DNA of 64,000 nt. Origin: a virus. Every line of letters starts with the position of its first letter. Position 1 is the first letter of the stretch. The notes beneath the pieces were generated by a model that did not search any database, was not told the DNA's origin, and was given only the letters and a program-made list of their open reading frames with translations. Position numbers and translations under genes: made by a program. The stretch is from the IMG/VR virus record IMGVR_UViG_3300042896_001274, positions 1-64,000 of that record. One strand, written 5' to 3'. Below, piece by piece: positions 63,349 through 64,000 of this stretch.

Positions 63349-63855
63349 TCAGCCGCCCAAGCCAGCAATTCCCATCAATTCTGAAGTAAGAATTGTTGAA
63401 GCTAAAGACTTAGCTTCATCTTCACTCATACCAGCAGAAACAAGTTGTTTAATTCCAGTTGCTAATGCCTTTTGAACGTCAGATTTAAGAGAATTCTTGA
63501 ATGATTCTTGTGCCGCTTGTGCTGCAGCTTTTAGAGTCTCATCCTTGATTTGATTGACAAAGTTAGAAACATCTCCAGCTGCCTTAGCTGCACCTGCTGC
63601 TGCTGATTTGACAGCTGCAACTGCAGGAGCTAAAGCTTTACCAGCTGCATCGCCAAGCTTACCTCCTGCCGCGCCAGCACCACCCTTTAAAGCTGCAAAT
63701 CCAGCTTTTATAGAATCCCAAAGACCCTCATCAAGAACTTGTTCCGCCAAATAATTGGCTCTTGCTTCTGTCATTAGTGTGCCAGCTGCAGCTGGTGTGA
63801 CTCTAAGGTATTCTTCCTTAATGATTTGTTGTAATTGCTTTTTAGTAATTTGCAT
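63349..63855 (-). CDS. capsid-targeted Ala/Gly-rich protein
   Basis: 168 aa. Leader MQITKKQLQQIIKEEYLRVT, followed by possible sites M-T-E, L-A-E and L-D-E. The body is a long Ala/Gly/Lys-rich amphipathic stretch (AAFALKGGAGAAGGKLGDAA-type, VKSAAAGAAKAAGDVSN), then helices. Low-complexity helical proteins of this kind could be ejected with DNA or coat the genome. TAGGAG site and a TATATTTA box 24 bp upstream of the ATG. Confidence 0.65.
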   Translation of the reverse strand: MQITKKQLQQIIKEEYLRVTPAAAGTLMTEARANYLAEQVLDEGLWDSIKAGFAALKGGAGAAGGKLGDAAGKALAPAVAAVKSAAAGAAKAAGDVSNFVNQIKDETLKAAAQAAQESFKNSLKSDVQKALATGIKQLVSAGMSEDEAKSLASTILTSELMGIAGLGG

Positions 63856-63879
63856 GGTTTTTCTCCTAAATCGTACAAT

Positions 63880-63887
63880 TAAATATA
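63880..63887 (-). promoter_or_regulatory. candidate late-promoter box TATATTTA
   Basis: Minus-strand TATATTTA ends 24 bp before the ATG at 63855; a one-base variant of the AATATTTA box. Confidence 0.3.
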
Positions 63888-63904
63888 ATTGTCTATGAAT
63901 AAAA

Positions 63905-63931
63905 ATAAAAAAGCCCGAAATAATCGGGCTA
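63905..63931 (-). terminator. intrinsic terminator
   Basis: Minus strand: AGCCCGAT(T)ATTTCGGGCT followed by six T. Follows the incoming gene at the right edge of the window. Confidence 0.8.
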
Positions 63932-63961
63932 ATAAGACTTAACTACCTACGATTTTTATTT

Positions 63962-64000
63962 TTAAGTTTCAATATTAATTTTTCTAACAGCGCATTCAGG
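63962..64000 (-). CDS. 3' end of a gene from beyond the window
   Basis: Last 12 codons plus stop on the minus strand (PECAVRKINIET). It is followed by a clear terminator, which supports a real gene end. Nothing more can be said from this fragment. Confidence 0.4.
   Translation of the reverse strand, partial: PECAVRKINIET

Noticed and set aside
1-64000. tRNA genes or CRISPR arrays
   Set aside because: I saw no cloverleaf-like segments with CCA-type ends and no regularly spaced direct repeats, though a covariance-model scan was not possible.

Overview
The window looks like part of a large (probably jumbo) tailed dsDNA phage genome. Coding is very dense with almost no intergenic space, and stop and start codons overlap (ATGA or GTGA) in long co-directional operons. 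There is a phage-type nucleotide and replication set (DnaE-type polymerase, thymidylate-synthase-family enzyme, type II thymidine kinase, dCMP deaminase, 5'-3' exonuclease, HNH protein), plus a collagen/beta-helix tail fibre and a tail-collar protein. No ribosomal, tRNA or other host housekeeping genes are seen. The host is uncertain. Cys-rich lipoproteins and a secreted SUMF1/FGE-like protein resemble proteins common in Myxococcota and related predatory or deltaproteobacterial groups; this is inference.

Layout. (1) 1-14 kb, minus strand: about 35 tandem paralogues of one small protein family, named here the GDLV family. They are punctuated by purB, purA and a few unrelated small genes, and split into operons that each start at a near-identical promoter (TGNAAA, 17 bp, TANNAT). 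Several of these promoters sit exactly 6 bp before the ATG, so their mRNAs should be leaderless. (2) 14-24 kb, mixed strands: tail fibre, two cell-wall-lysis candidates, MBD4-like DNA glycosylase, lipoprotein trypsin-like protease, FEN-type exonuclease, 2OG-oxygenase-like protein and a small Pol-beta-like nucleotidyltransferase. (3) 24-42 kb: mainly virion-type genes. Many begin with an amphipathic motif of the type MKITxxQLRxIIKEE followed by an L/I-x-E site, like the T4 capsid-targeting peptides removed by prohead protease. This region also holds NUDIX, an HxGH nucleotidylyltransferase, a complete isocitrate lyase, a ClpP-like protease, a nitrilase-family amidohydrolase, a ligase-like nucleotidyltransferase, membrane/coiled-coil proteins and an Fe/Mn superoxide dismutase. 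(4) 42-55 kb: dCMP deaminase, thymidine kinase, a thymidylate-synthase-family enzyme with a cytosine-selective Asp, two sugar-nucleotide epimerases, a glycosyltransferase-like protein, a deoxynucleotide kinase, and a DNA polymerase III alpha gene broken into two ORFs by a split intein with a free-standing PD-(D/E)XK endonuclease gene in the break. (5) 55-64 kb: actin-like ATPase, six-repeat zinc-ribbon protein, IMPDH/GMP-reductase enzyme, more capsid-targeted proteins, tail collar, Dps/ferritin-like protein, HNH and metallophosphatase.

How it fits together. PurA, PurB and the GMP-reductase-like enzyme could together turn GMP into AMP, while dCMP deaminase and the pyrimidine enzymes rework C/T pools. 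That would suit a phage richer in A+T than its host, or one with modified cytosine (hydroxymethylase-like enzyme, dNMP kinase, glycosyltransferase, epimerases). Capsid-targeted proteins, including superoxide dismutase and probably Dps, suggest proteins delivered inside the head. The most novel-looking items are the GDLV array with its leaderless promoters, the fractured intein-containing dnaE, and the capsid-targeting regulon.
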